Notes under the pieces: model-generated | Seen by the model: only the letters and a program-made list of their open reading frames with translations | What the model was told of the DNA's origin: nothing | Database searches by the model: none | Assembly: GCA_034440495.1 (NCBI GenBank) | Contig: JAWXCE010000043.1 | Span: forward strand, 1-37,591 | Length of the DNA: 37,591 bases | Reading direction: 5' to 3' | Source: JAWXCE01 sp034440495 | GTDB taxonomy: Bacteria; Pseudomonadota; Alphaproteobacteria; Rhizobiales; Rhodomicrobiaceae | Shown: positions 25,315 through 33,393 of the stretch, one piece after another | Numbering within the stretch: position 1 is the first letter of the stretch | How the letters are laid out: every line of letters starts with the position of its first letter | Translations under genes and position numbers: made by a program

Positions 25315-26528
25315 TCAAGAACCGCTTCTACGACGCAATTCATTCGCGCTGATTTTACTTTCGGACGGTAGAACGGACGCAGCGTCTCCTCCGCTCTCGA
25401 CTTTCTTGGTCAGCGATAAAAGCACCCGAGCCCCGTCCGAGTGGTCTCCGGCTATGGTTTCGCCATAGGATTGGGTAACCTCTAGGGTCAGACTTGTAGC
25501 CGTGTCGAGGGTTTGCGACACGGCGGCGCCAAAGCTCTGCGCGTGCGTTTCAAGCCCTGTACCAAGATAAGCGCCGTTTACATCGCGGGAAAAGAAACGA
25601 AGGCTCCGACGCTCATCAAATGACACGTTCAAACTCGCTTCGAAAAATGTCACGATGATAAGCGGGGATAGCACGAATGTCGTTTCCTGCGGCGCCTGCA
25701 GGCGGATAACTCTATGGTTGCAGGCCCGCTTTTAAAAGATGCGGTAAACTCAAACAATGTGCGGTCTACGTCTTTGAAAAAGCTATCGCTCCAGGCGCCG
25801 TAAAGCTGCGAGACGCCAGCGTAAAAGGTAAGCCCCTCCTCCGCATAGGTTGCGAAAAGCGTCGGCCTGATACGATCATTGTCGCGCTCGATTTCAAAGG
25901 GGCCGGGTGCTTCGTACCGCGTGGTGGATAATGTGGCCGCTACACCAACTTGCAGCGCCCCTTTCCGCTCGGGGATTTCACGCTTGATCGCAAAACCTGG
26001 AGTGGCCGATATGCCGGTCGACTTGAGGCTTTCCTCAAGAAACCCTCCGGAAGTGACATTGGTCTGCTCGTTGAGGGTTGCGTAACGCAGCTCCGCGCCG
26101 AGAAACGGCCGGAAGACGCCCTTTTCCCACTTAAGGCTTATACGCTCGAAAACGTCGAACGCCCGAAAATCCGCGTCGCTGGTGAATTCGGCTTTAGAGG
26201 ATGCGCTAAATGCAATATCCGCTCTGGCCGCATTGGCCGCAGCCACTGCAAGCTTGTAAGTCTCGTCGGCGTCAAGACCGCTGTCTACATAATCGCGGCG
26301 TTTTGCCTGGCCTGCCGCCGCGAGCCGCCATCCACCACGCTCTGTGGCGATGCCGGCCAAAACGTCGAGGTCATAAAACGTCGCGTCCTCGCCATCGGGC
26401 TCAAGCTGCGGATTTCCATCAAAGCCAGCCCCCGTTGTCGCCGACGCCACCCACTTGTCTTGCGCAAAGGCGGCATGCGCGAAACAACATGCCGCAGTGC
26501 CAGCAAGGGAGAGTATGTAAAGTTTGAT
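25315..26528 (-). pseudogene. Outer-membrane beta-barrel protein gene, frameshifted and without a start
   Basis: An exported outer-membrane beta-barrel protein of about 400 residues, mostly alternating strands with aromatic ends (RPFLGAELRYATLNE, LFATYAEEGLTFYAGVSQ). The main frame ends after GPATIELSACRRR. One C added near 25700 would lead into LQAPQETTFVLSPLIIV and the C-terminal frame ending at 25315. Upstream of the first in-frame GTG (26450), the frame reads IKLYILSLAGTAACCFAHAA, a good signal peptide, but its first codon is ATC at 26528 and no ATG, GTG or TTG or ribosome site is upstream. Both ends thus look damaged. Function is unassigned. Confidence 0.72.
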
Positions 26529-26735
26529 TTTAGTTGCCGTAATTACGCAATCAAAAGTTGAGTCACATTAGCTGGCAAGGAGATTTCGGCAGGTCTCGTC
26601 CAATTTGATAGCTATTAGATAGCTAGAGAGGCTGCATTGCATCGAATGGCGTGCCGTTTCTGGAAAATGCGCTGGAGTTGTCAGGCTGATGGCTATATGG
26701 ATAAGTATTGCTCGTGATTTGTGGACGAGGCGTCG

Positions 26736-26811
26736 GCCGGCTTAGCTCAGTCGGTAGAGCGGCTGATTTGTAATCAGTAGGTCGCGGGTTCGATTCCTGC
26801 AGCCGGCACCA
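26736..26811 (+). tRNA. tRNA-Thr (anticodon TGT)
   Basis: A 76-base tRNA including an encoded CCA. Acceptor GCCGGC (start) pairs with GCCGGC (end), the D arm is TTAGCTCAGTCGGTAGAGC, the anticodon loop is CTGATTTGTAATCAG with TGT, and the T arm is GGGTTCGATTCC. It has no tRNA neighbours here. Confidence 0.95.
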
Positions 26812-26883
26812 CTTGAGGGCTAACGGTACTACTTGTTTTCCGCAAAGATAAAACCTGCGCTTCCTCAAAGCGTGAATTAATCT

Positions 26884-27237
26884 TTACGCGCCAACCAGCG
26901 CAAGTCCGGGGATAACGCGCTCACTTGTGTCGAATTTGCTGACATCCAGAAGGGTGTCTGCGAGCTCGGTGTGAGCGGTTTCAAGCTGCCCCTCAAGATT
27001 TGCAATCGAGGTGAATAAATTCTCGCGGCGGCGCACGGCGGATTTGGCGAATGTCGGGTAGGCGAAGTGGTTGACGTCGCGAATGCCGCTGCGCTTTTCC
27101 TCAATTTCGATCTGGCGGTTGAGATCGTCGGCCATACGGCGGAAGTCCGCGATCATCGTCTCCAGATCGGCGACAGTCTGTCTTTTCTTGTTCAGTTCAA
27201 ACCGGCGTAGCCGGATGTTCGTGTCTTTCGCTCTCAT
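26884..27237 (-). CDS. fliJ: FliJ-like coiled-coil protein
   Basis: A 117-residue, highly helical protein. The heptad-rich N-terminus (IRLRRFELNKKRQTVADLE), the IEIEEKRSG stretch and the central RRRENLFTSIANLEGQLE fit FliJ of the flagellar export apparatus, which binds the FliI ATPase and escorts chaperones. A fliJ-like gene divergent from ctrA is a common order in Hyphomicrobiales. Neither fliI nor any flagellar gene is in the window, so the flagellar role is inferred from family and context only. Confidence 0.65.
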   Translation of the reverse strand: MRAKDTNIRLRRFELNKKRQTVADLETMIADFRRMADDLNRQIEIEEKRSGIRDVNHFAYPTFAKSAVRRRENLFTSIANLEGQLETAHTELADTLLDVSKFDTSERVIPGLALVGA

Positions 27238-27414
27238 AATGCGCCCCTCAACTCAAAACTATTGCGCTTTTGCCTTAAAGCGACACTCGCTGCTCATAGC
27301 CTTTACCATCGAGGTGCAGAGGTCGATTTCGCTTATAAGTCTAAGTTTACATGTTAAGAATTAATCGAGGGTAAACTTGCTCCGTGTCACGGACGACACA
27401 GTTACGAAAGCATC

Positions 27415-27521
27415 GATTCCAGGCGGAGAACCCAACCTGTTGAGGGGCGAAAAATTCTGTTACTCCTAAAGTCAAGTTGATTCGTGCTGCCACAGGAAAC
27501 GTCCACAAAATGCTTTGATTC
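27415..27521. promoter_or_regulatory. Cluster of GANTC (CcrM) sites upstream of ctrA
   Basis: Three GATTC sites lie within 107 bp; GANTC is expected about once per 256 bp. A fourth (GAGTC, 27829-27833) overlaps codons 2-3 of ctrA. CcrM methylation of a GANTC in the ctrA promoter times its expression in Caulobacter, so similar methylation control is likely here. Confidence 0.65.
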
Positions 27522-27702
27522 CGTTAAAAGCAGGTGTTAGCGCCGTGTTTCTTGTGCGCGAGGTTTGTCTCAGCACAACGTTTTGCGTTTAGTCCCAAGC
27601 GTTTCCCCAATCAGCACTTCAGCGTCTCCGGCGCCTTGCTTACGGCACGCCATATATTTTTATATTCGTTTGTGGCCGAAGTTAAGGATTTGAAGTGTTG
27701 TT

Positions 27703-27718
27703 TTAGCTAATGGTTAAC
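27703..27718. promoter_or_regulatory. CtrA-box-like site upstream of ctrA
   Basis: TTAG, exactly 7 bases, then TTAAC. This differs by one base from the CtrA consensus TTAA-N7-TTAA. It lies about 107 bases before the ctrA ATG, a plausible place for autoregulation. Confidence 0.55.
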
Positions 27719-27824
27719 CAGTTTCATTTATGTTTTGTTTGAGATTTGAACAATGCTCACGTCCCGCCAGACGTTAGCGCCAAGCTTTACGCCTTAGAGA
27801 AATTTCCAGTTTGAGGGGAATAGG

Positions 27825-28532
27825 ATGAGAGTCCTCCTGATCGAAGACGACAGCGCAACCGCTCAAAGCATCGAGTTGATGCTCCTCTCGGAGGGATTTA
27901 ACGTTTTCGCGACCGATATGGGCGAAGAAGGCGTCGATCTCGGCAAAATTTATGATTACGATATTATTTTACTCGATTTGGGCCTGCCGGACATCAGTGG
28001 CTATGAAGTGCTGCGCCAGTTGCGGGTAAACAAAATTAAGACGCCAATCCTGATCCTCTCCGGCATGGGCGGCATTGACGATAAAGTGCGCGGTCTCGGC
28101 TTTGGCGCCGACGACTATATGACCAAGCCGTTTCACAAGGATGAGCTTGTCGCGCGCATCCACGCTATCGTGCGGCGCTCGAAGGGGCACGCGCAGTCGG
28201 TCATTCACACTGGCGGCCTGACGGTCAATCTGGACACCAAAACTGTCGATGTAGAGGGTGAGCGCGTTCACCTTACCGGCAAAGAATACCAGATGATCGA
28301 ACTGCTCTCGCTTCGCAAAGGCACGACGCTTACGAAGGAAATGTTTCTGAACCATCTCTATGGAGGCATTGATGAGCCGGAACTGAAGATCATCGACGTG
28401 TTCATCTGCAAGCTGCGCAAGAAGGTGGCGCTGGCGACGGGCGGCGAGAACTATATCGAAACCGTCTGGGGACGTGGCTATGTGCTTCGCGATCCGCGCG
28501 ATAAGGACAAAGACAAAAGCCAGGCGGCGTAA
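27825..28532 (+). CDS. ctrA: Cell-cycle response regulator CtrA
   Basis: OmpR-type master regulator of alphaproteobacterial cell-cycle and envelope genes. The receiver domain has the acidic pair in LLIEDDS, phosphoacceptor Asp51 (DIILLDLGLPD, the same number as in Caulobacter) and K near 107. GADDYMTKPFHKDELVARIHA precedes a winged-helix DNA-binding domain (EYQMIELLSLRKGTTLTKEM, ETVWGRGYVLRDP). Length 235. The C-terminus ends SQAA, two alanines as in CtrA proteins degraded by ClpXP. It is convergent with chpT, which supplies its phosphate. Confidence 0.98.
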   Translation: MRVLLIEDDSATAQSIELMLLSEGFNVFATDMGEEGVDLGKIYDYDIILLDLGLPDISGYEVLRQLRVNKIKTPILILSGMGGIDDKVRGLGFGADDYMTKPFHKDELVARIHAIVRRSKGHAQSVIHTGGLTVNLDTKTVDVEGERVHLTGKEYQMIELLSLRKGTTLTKEMFLNHLYGGIDEPELKIIDVFICKLRKKVALATGGENYIETVWGRGYVLRDPRDKDKDKSQAA

Positions 28533-28534
28533 AG

Positions 28535-28554
28535 GCCTGACTTGAAAATCAGGC
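28535..28554. terminator. Weak bidirectional hairpin between ctrA and chpT
   Basis: GCCTGA, an 8-base loop CTTGAAAA and TCAGGC, with TTT on the plus side and CTTT on the minus side. It lies in the 16-base gap between the convergent stops and overlaps the chpT stop. A short stem, so a weak terminator. Confidence 0.45.
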
Positions 28555-29199
28555 TTTGCGTGACGGCGCGCACTCAAAAACCATGTCCGCGCCATCTTTG
28601 CGCGCGGTCAGGGCAGCGCCCAAAGCGATGGCTAGCCTGCCCGCGTAGTAGGGCATGATATTGCGGGGATCGACTTCCTTCGCCGCCATGCCATTCAACA
28701 GCGCCTCAAAATTTTCAGGCATCCGCGCGGTCTTTCCTTTGCAACGTATAAAAAACGACGGCGTCTTGAGGCCTTTGCGCACGCTAACGGCTATTTCACC
28801 ACCGCCGGGGGTCGCCTGCAACGAAATGCACAACGCAATCAGCAGCAGCCGCACATGATCCTTGGGCAGCGCGCCTTCGGGCCGTGGCCAGTTTAGCCGG
28901 TGTTTGCCCTCCTCGACGAAGTGACGGGCAATTTTTTCGGCGTGCCCCAACTCGATCTCGCCGCCCAGGCCAGACGATGAGCCAAATGCCAGACGCGCGA
29001 ATTCCAGCCGAAGCGCCGCGATGCGCGCGCTGTTCTGAATGATCTCGAAGGCATACGCTCGCGTGTCGTCGTCATCGTCATCTTCGAGCAACTCCAGGCC
29101 GTTGTTGATTGCGCCCACTGGCCCAACCAGATCGTGACAAAGTTTGCTCGACATAAACGCAGAGATATTCAGTTCATCCAAAGTCAGTTCTGGCGGCAT
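28549..29199 (-). CDS. chpT: Histidine phosphotransferase ChpT
   Basis: Relays phosphate from CckA to CtrA (and CpdR). The DHp-like helix has FMSSKLCHDLVGPVGAINNG with the phosphorylated His at residue 22. NGLELLEDDDDDDTRAYAFE and the degenerate ATPase-like C-terminal domain (RLLLIALCISLQATPGGGEI) match the family. It lies tail to tail with ctrA, as in Brucella, where I recall chpT and eipA as ctrA's neighbours. Two GANTC sites lie about 90-110 bases upstream of its start. Confidence 0.93.
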   Translation of the reverse strand: MPPELTLDELNISAFMSSKLCHDLVGPVGAINNGLELLEDDDDDDTRAYAFEIIQNSARIAALRLEFARLAFGSSSGLGGEIELGHAEKIARHFVEEGKHRLNWPRPEGALPKDHVRLLLIALCISLQATPGGGEIAVSVRKGLKTPSFFIRCKGKTARMPENFEALLNGMAAKEVDPRNIMPYYAGRLAIALGAALTARKDGADMVFECAPSRKA

Positions 29200-29218
29200 C
29201 GTCTTCCCTCAAATCGAA

Positions 29219-29269
29219 TAGAGCCGTTCCCGAAAAGTGTTAGGCGGTTTTCGGACGAGAACGGCTCTA
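29219..29269. repeat. Rhizobial-type palindromic intergenic element
   Basis: An 11-bp outer stem TAGAGCCGTTC / GAACGGCTCTA surrounds an inner stem CCGAAAA / TTTTCGG. The CCGAAAAgtg...cggTTTTCGG core is the one found in many extragenic palindromes of Rhizobiales genomes. It lies between chpT and cysQ, in a 358-base gap with no supported gene. Confidence 0.75.
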
Positions 29270-29286
29270 CTTATAACTCTAGAGCC

Positions 29287-29321
29287 GATTCACCCGATTT
29301 AATTGACTCAATTAAATCGGG
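29287..29321. repeat. Perfect 12-bp hairpin with GACTC loop between chpT and cysQ
   Basis: CCCGATTTAATT and AATTAAATCGGG form a perfect 12-bp stem around the 5-base loop GACTC (29305-29309), itself a GANTC site. A second site, GATTC, is at 29287-29291. AGAGCCG occurs just before it, as in the adjacent palindrome. It may be a terminator, a regulatory palindrome or part of the same repeat family. Confidence 0.65.
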
Positions 29322-29557
29322 GTCGGATCTAGTGTCTCACTACATGTCATTCTGCAACCATGCCAGCCCGGAAAGGCCATTTTGGCAAACCATTGTAAAA
29401 ACGGGTAAATTCGCGGTTAAATTGTGGAAAGTAGCGCGGCACCTTATTTTGCCCGCGTCGCAAAAGCCGAATCGGCCGTTGGCAACATGGCTATGCAGCT
29501 TGCGCATTTCCCTGCAAATAGGGCAAGTTTTCGCCGTTGACAAAAGGGGACAGGTTC

Positions 29558-30388
29558 ATGGCGAACGGCGCATATACGTATGACAGGGCTTTCGTTGCGG
29601 CGCTGACGGACACCGCATACCGCGCGGGCGAAGCGGCGATGAATGTTTACGAAACCGACTTTGAGGTTTTCACCAAAGCCGACAAATCGCCGGTGACAGC
29701 GGCAGACGTGCTGGCGGAGGCGATCATTCTGGAAGACCTCGCCAGACTTGCCCCATCCGTCCCCGTTATCGCGGAGGAAAAATCCGCAGCAGGTAATATT
29801 CCTGAAACGGACGCGCTTTTTTTCCTTGTCGATCCACTGGATGGGACAAAAGAATTTTTAAACAAGCGTGGCGATTTCACGGTCAACATTGCGCTTATCG
29901 AGCATGGAGTTCCAATATTTGGCCTCGTTTACGCCCCGGCGCTGGGCCAGTTCTATGTAACTCTGTCTCGCGGTGAGGCGGTCTCGGCGCACATTGAACG
30001 CGGCGTAGCTGCGCTGCGGCTCGACGCGCTCGATCTCAAGCCGATGCGCACGCGCACGGCAAACCCGGGCGCTCTGACGGGCGTTGCCAGCCGCTCGCAT
30101 ATGACGCCGGAGACGCAAAGCTTTCTCGCCGCACATAATGTACAGGACACTAAAAACGTCGGCTCTTCGCTCAAGTTCTGTCTGGTCGCGGCGGGCGAGG
30201 CGGACGTCTATCCGCGCTTCGGCCCGACCAAGGAATGGGATACGGCTGCGGGGCACGCCGTGGTCAATGCGGCGGGGGGATGTGTGCTGCTCCCCAGTGG
30301 TGAGCCGCTGACGTATGGGAAGCGCGATGCAAACTATCTCAATCCAAATTTCATCGTTTGGGGCCGTTCCCCTGCGTCCGAGCGCTAA
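29558..30388 (+). CDS. cysQ: 3'(2'),5'-bisphosphate nucleotidase CysQ
   Basis: Inositol-monophosphatase superfamily enzyme that removes the 3'-phosphate from PAP, a by-product of sulfate assimilation. Metal ligands are in PVIAEEKSA (Glu), LVDPLDGTKEF (Asp-x-x-Asp-Gly-Thr) and EWDTAAGHAVV (Asp). Length 276 is normal. I chose the ATG at 29558 with AGGGGACAGG upstream; a TTG at 29537 is possible but unlikely. It stands between chpT and eipA; no sulfate genes are nearby. Confidence 0.93.
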   Translation: MANGAYTYDRAFVAALTDTAYRAGEAAMNVYETDFEVFTKADKSPVTAADVLAEAIILEDLARLAPSVPVIAEEKSAAGNIPETDALFFLVDPLDGTKEFLNKRGDFTVNIALIEHGVPIFGLVYAPALGQFYVTLSRGEAVSAHIERGVAALRLDALDLKPMRTRTANPGALTGVASRSHMTPETQSFLAAHNVQDTKNVGSSLKFCLVAAGEADVYPRFGPTKEWDTAAGHAVVNAAGGCVLLPSGEPLTYGKRDANYLNPNFIVWGRSPASER

Positions 30389-30447
30389 GATTTTGCGCGC
30401 GGAAGGACATTGTGCGGTCGTGGTGAACAATTGGTAACGAACCTGTT

Positions 30448-30459
30448 TTAACCTTAAAC
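30448..30459. promoter_or_regulatory. CtrA-like half sites upstream of eipA
   Basis: TTAACCTTAAAC gives two TTAA half sites 6 bases apart, about 130 bases before the eipA start. The spacing is not the TTAA-N7-TTAA consensus, so this is only suggestive. It is noted because eipA is reported as CtrA-controlled in Brucella. Confidence 0.3.
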
Positions 30460-30579
30460 TTGTCAGTCTCTCGCCGCAGTTGGGTGCTACCGCCATGCAA
30501 GTGTGGATAGTATTTCGACCACGTGCGGCGCGTTTTCTGCCGCTTAAGCCTTCTGACACGGCAGAATTTTCGGGGTGCT

Positions 30580-31407
30580 ATGATGATGAGACATATTCTC
30601 GGCGGTCTTGCCGCTGGCGCGTTTTTCGTTGCGAATATTTCTGACGGCGCACAAGCCGCAGATGGCGCTGGTTATCTCCGCGCTTCACAGACGCCATCGA
30701 TTGTTCGACTTGCCCAGAGTTCGGGCGGCGGGTATCTTCCGCCAGGTCAGGGGCAGTATGAGCGAGGTCAGAGCGAGCAGGAGCCGCCTCGCCAAATTGC
30801 ACCGCGACGGGACGACTACTCAGCCCCACCGCCGCAATCCAGTTACGGATCGGACCGCGGCTACAACGGCTCCCCGCCGCCTTATGACCGCGGGCCTCCT
30901 CCTACAGCCGCATATAGAGAAGACAGCGGATATTCGTCTGACGAGATCATGGACGCTGGCCACCGCTTCTTTGGCGCTGTCTCGAAAAATCTTGCGAAAG
31001 TCGTGGAATATGCGTTTTCCAAGCAGGGGCGTCCAAACGGCTATATCCTGGGTGAGGAAGCAGGCGGCGCGCTGATCGCGGGATTGCGTTATGGGGAAGG
31101 GCGATTGTTTACAAAGTTCGACGGCGAGCACAAAGTTTTCTGGCAAGGCCCGTCGATTGGCTACGATGTCGGTGGTGAAGGCTCCAAAACGCTGATTTTG
31201 GTGTATAACCTGACATACGCCGATGAGCTTTTTCAGAGATACGCAGGTGTTGACGGCTCGGCCTATCTGGTCGGCGGCATCGGTTTGACGTTTCAAAAGC
31301 AGGGCGATGTGATTTTGGCGCCAATCCGTTCGGGGGTTGGTGTCCGCTTCGGCGCAAACATAGGTTATCTTAAATACACTCGCAATCCGACGTGGAATCC
31401 GTTTTAG
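30580..31407 (+). CDS. eipA: EipA-type envelope protein (DUF1134)
   Basis: Residues 1-27 are a signal peptide (GGLAAGAFFVANISDGAQA). A Pro/Gln/Tyr-rich disordered stretch (about 45-118) leads to the DUF1134 domain (about 119-275: SDEIMDAGHRFFG, GRPNGYILGEEAGGALIAGL, RSGVGVRFGANIGYLKYT). In Brucella abortus this family member, EipA, is a periplasmic protein important for envelope stress resistance and under CtrA control. I chose the ATG at 30580; a GTG at 30523 adds a non-signal leader. Its linkage to ctrA and chpT supports orthology. The long linker is lineage-specific. Confidence 0.88.
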   Translation: MMMRHILGGLAAGAFFVANISDGAQAADGAGYLRASQTPSIVRLAQSSGGGYLPPGQGQYERGQSEQEPPRQIAPRRDDYSAPPPQSSYGSDRGYNGSPPPYDRGPPPTAAYREDSGYSSDEIMDAGHRFFGAVSKNLAKVVEYAFSKQGRPNGYILGEEAGGALIAGLRYGEGRLFTKFDGEHKVFWQGPSIGYDVGGEGSKTLILVYNLTYADELFQRYAGVDGSAYLVGGIGLTFQKQGDVILAPIRSGVGVRFGANIGYLKYTRNPTWNPF

Positions 31408-31576
31408 GTCGGTGCTATGCATTCGAATGCGTGTCTCAAGGGTATGGAGATCAGGATTGCACGGTTAGACATGCACTTTGCGCGGGTATATAAGTGTCGC
31501 GTAATCTCTGGCCGGATCCGGCAAATGTGGCAAACTGGTTTCGCACAAGGAGCCGGGCGGGAGGGAACCGAACGTA

Positions 31577-33238
31577 ATGATTCTGTACCTCATGCTGGTC
31601 GCCCTGGGGTTCTTCCTAGCGTGCTTTCTTTTCGTGCTTATCGCGCCTTCTTTCTGGAGCCGCGCCGTCCGGCTGACGCGCCGCCGCATGGAAAGCACCA
31701 TGCCGCTCACGATTTCCGAGATTGAAGCCGAGAAGGATCAGCTTCGAGCGTCATTCGCCGTGAAAATCCGCCGCCTTGAGGCTGCGCTTGGCAAAGCTAA
31801 GGCGAAATCCTCGCAACAGCTTGTCGATATCAGCCGGATGCAAATGGGCGCGACAACGCTCAAGGACGAGATAGAGGCGCTAGAGCGCAATCTTGATGAA
31901 CGCCGCAACGCTGCGTCCGTGTTCGAGATGACAATCAAAAAGCGCTTTCCCGAGCTGGAAAACGCGCTCGCGGCATCCCAATCAAGTCTTGCGCAACGCG
32001 CCTATGAGGTCAGCGATCTTATCAACAAAATACGCCGCCGCGAGGAAGCTCTGGCGCTTGCGCAACGTTCAGCCGGTTTGCAGCAGGCTGAAATCGCGCG
32101 CCTGCGTGAGGCGATGGAGAAGAGCGGCGCCGAACGGTCGACGCGCTTCAAAAAGCGGCCATCGCAGTGGAGCCTGGATGAGTATCGCTCCGAATATGAC
32201 AGGCTTAACGTTGAACTGTCAAAGCTGCGCGAGCAACTGTCCGGCGCCTATGACCGTGAAGCACATCAAATCACGTATTTAAAAGCGGAGTTGCAGCAGC
32301 TTGCGGAGCAGATCATCGCGGCCTCGCCTGCCGAGCCTCGGGTGCAATCCCGCGCTATTTCAGCCGGTGAAATTGACGCTTCCGCCGCGAAAAATGCCGA
32401 GATCGCGCCGCCTCGTGCTCAGGTTCGCCGCCCAAACGTTGAACGCAGTCTCGCCCGACCGCAGCCGTGGCTAAAGAAGCCCGAGCGCCGCGAAGCGATG
32501 ACCGATGACCTGGAGGTTAAAACAGAAACTGAATCCTGGCTTGGGCGAGACCGGTTGCAGGATGTCAGAGTTGATGACTTCGAAAACAAGTCTTTGCAGG
32601 AAGTTCTTGAGGCCGCTTTACCTATGTCCGGGGAAGCCGTCATTGTGCGCGAAGAGCGCCCCTCCGAACCTCTCCAAAAAATGCCTTCATCCCTGATCGC
32701 CCCTATTTTGACCTTGGAAAAGCTAACGGCGGCAGAAATGGAAGTTACGTCAACGCCCCCTAACGTAGACGCCGCGTCAAATCAACCAGCCGCTATTGTG
32801 GATGATGCTAATGTCGATAATGAAGCCTTTGTCCTCCAAAGCGCTGATAGAGAGGCAAAATCGCGGCTGGCCTTAGAAGACGACAAACTTGTCTCATCGG
32901 AGACACTGGCCGCTGAAGACCTAGACAATGCGGCTCCAACCGAAACCACTTTTGTGGCGCCGGTAACAGACACCAGCGCCGACGCAAACGATGTGGCAAA
33001 AGAAACGAATGTGATTAAGCACGCTTTTGCCGAAAGCGCTAATGCGGCAAGCGGGGCCTCTGCCGTGACTGACGCAGCAGGGTTGCCTGCTGCCTCCGAA
33101 ACCGTTGTTTTAAAAGAGGAAAAACGCGCAGCGGATTTGCAAGGCGGGAAGAAAAACTCCACGGAAGACCACGATCCCGCTTCCGCAAAGCGCACCCTTC
33201 TTGAGCGCCTGCGCGGCGTGGACGAACGGGTGGGCTAG
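31577..33238 (+). CDS. Membrane-anchored coiled-coil protein, unknown function
   Basis: A 553-residue protein with an N-terminal membrane segment (about 2-25, YLMLVALGFFLACFLFVLI) and a long coiled coil (about 45-240: LRASFAVKIRRLEAALGKAK, EIEALERNLDERRN, IARLREAMEKS). The remainder is low-complexity, acidic and Ala/Glu/Thr-rich without recognisable domains. The layout resembles scaffold or polar organiser proteins, but I do not recognise the family. It lies 169 bases after eipA on the same strand, close to ctrA and chpT. Confidence 0.7.
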   Translation: MILYLMLVALGFFLACFLFVLIAPSFWSRAVRLTRRRMESTMPLTISEIEAEKDQLRASFAVKIRRLEAALGKAKAKSSQQLVDISRMQMGATTLKDEIEALERNLDERRNAASVFEMTIKKRFPELENALAASQSSLAQRAYEVSDLINKIRRREEALALAQRSAGLQQAEIARLREAMEKSGAERSTRFKKRPSQWSLDEYRSEYDRLNVELSKLREQLSGAYDREAHQITYLKAELQQLAEQIIAASPAEPRVQSRAISAGEIDASAAKNAEIAPPRAQVRRPNVERSLARPQPWLKKPERREAMTDDLEVKTETESWLGRDRLQDVRVDDFENKSLQEVLEAALPMSGEAVIVREERPSEPLQKMPSSLIAPILTLEKLTAAEMEVTSTPPNVDAASNQPAAIVDDANVDNEAFVLQSADREAKSRLALEDDKLVSSETLAAEDLDNAAPTETTFVAPVTDTSADANDVAKETNVIKHAFAESANAASGASAVTDAAGLPAASETVVLKEEKRAADLQGGKKNSTEDHDPASAKRTLLERLRGVDERVG

Positions 33239-33393
33239 AGCAGCTAGCGCAAATTGCAATTATTGTCCTGCAAGAGAAGCGAGGGAGTTCGGCCTTGCGA
33301 GCGGCGATGTATCTCAGCTGCGGCAATCGCCTCGCGGGGTTAGTGTCTAATTTTGTGCACGACCCTGTAGACTTCCTTTAGCGCCGAGCAACT

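Larger units (their letters stand above)
27238..27824. promoter_or_regulatory. Long control region between fliJ and ctrA
   Basis: 587 bases between divergent genes with no supported ORF. It contains three GATTC sites (27415-27419, 27479-27483, 27517-27521), a CtrA-like site (27703-27718), a 6-1-6 palindrome TCCGTG T CACGGA at 27381-27393, an AT-rich stretch near 27650-27760, and the ctrA ribosome site GAGGGGA just before 27825. Such length and density fit the multi-promoter control of ctrA described in other alphaproteobacteria. Confidence 0.65.

Noticed and set aside
25950..26561. 203-codon plus-strand frame opposite the barrel gene
   Set aside because: Arg/Cys-rich reading of antisense DNA; the minus strand has the signal peptide and barrel pattern.
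26623..26868. Open frame antisense to tRNA-Thr (reads CRLQESNPRPTDYKSAALPTELSRP)
   Set aside because: This is the well-known false protein from the reverse strand of a tRNA gene.
29134..29583. 149-codon plus-strand frame spanning chpT's start and the palindromes
   Set aside because: Runs through inverted repeats and the antisense of chpT; no ribosome site or family.
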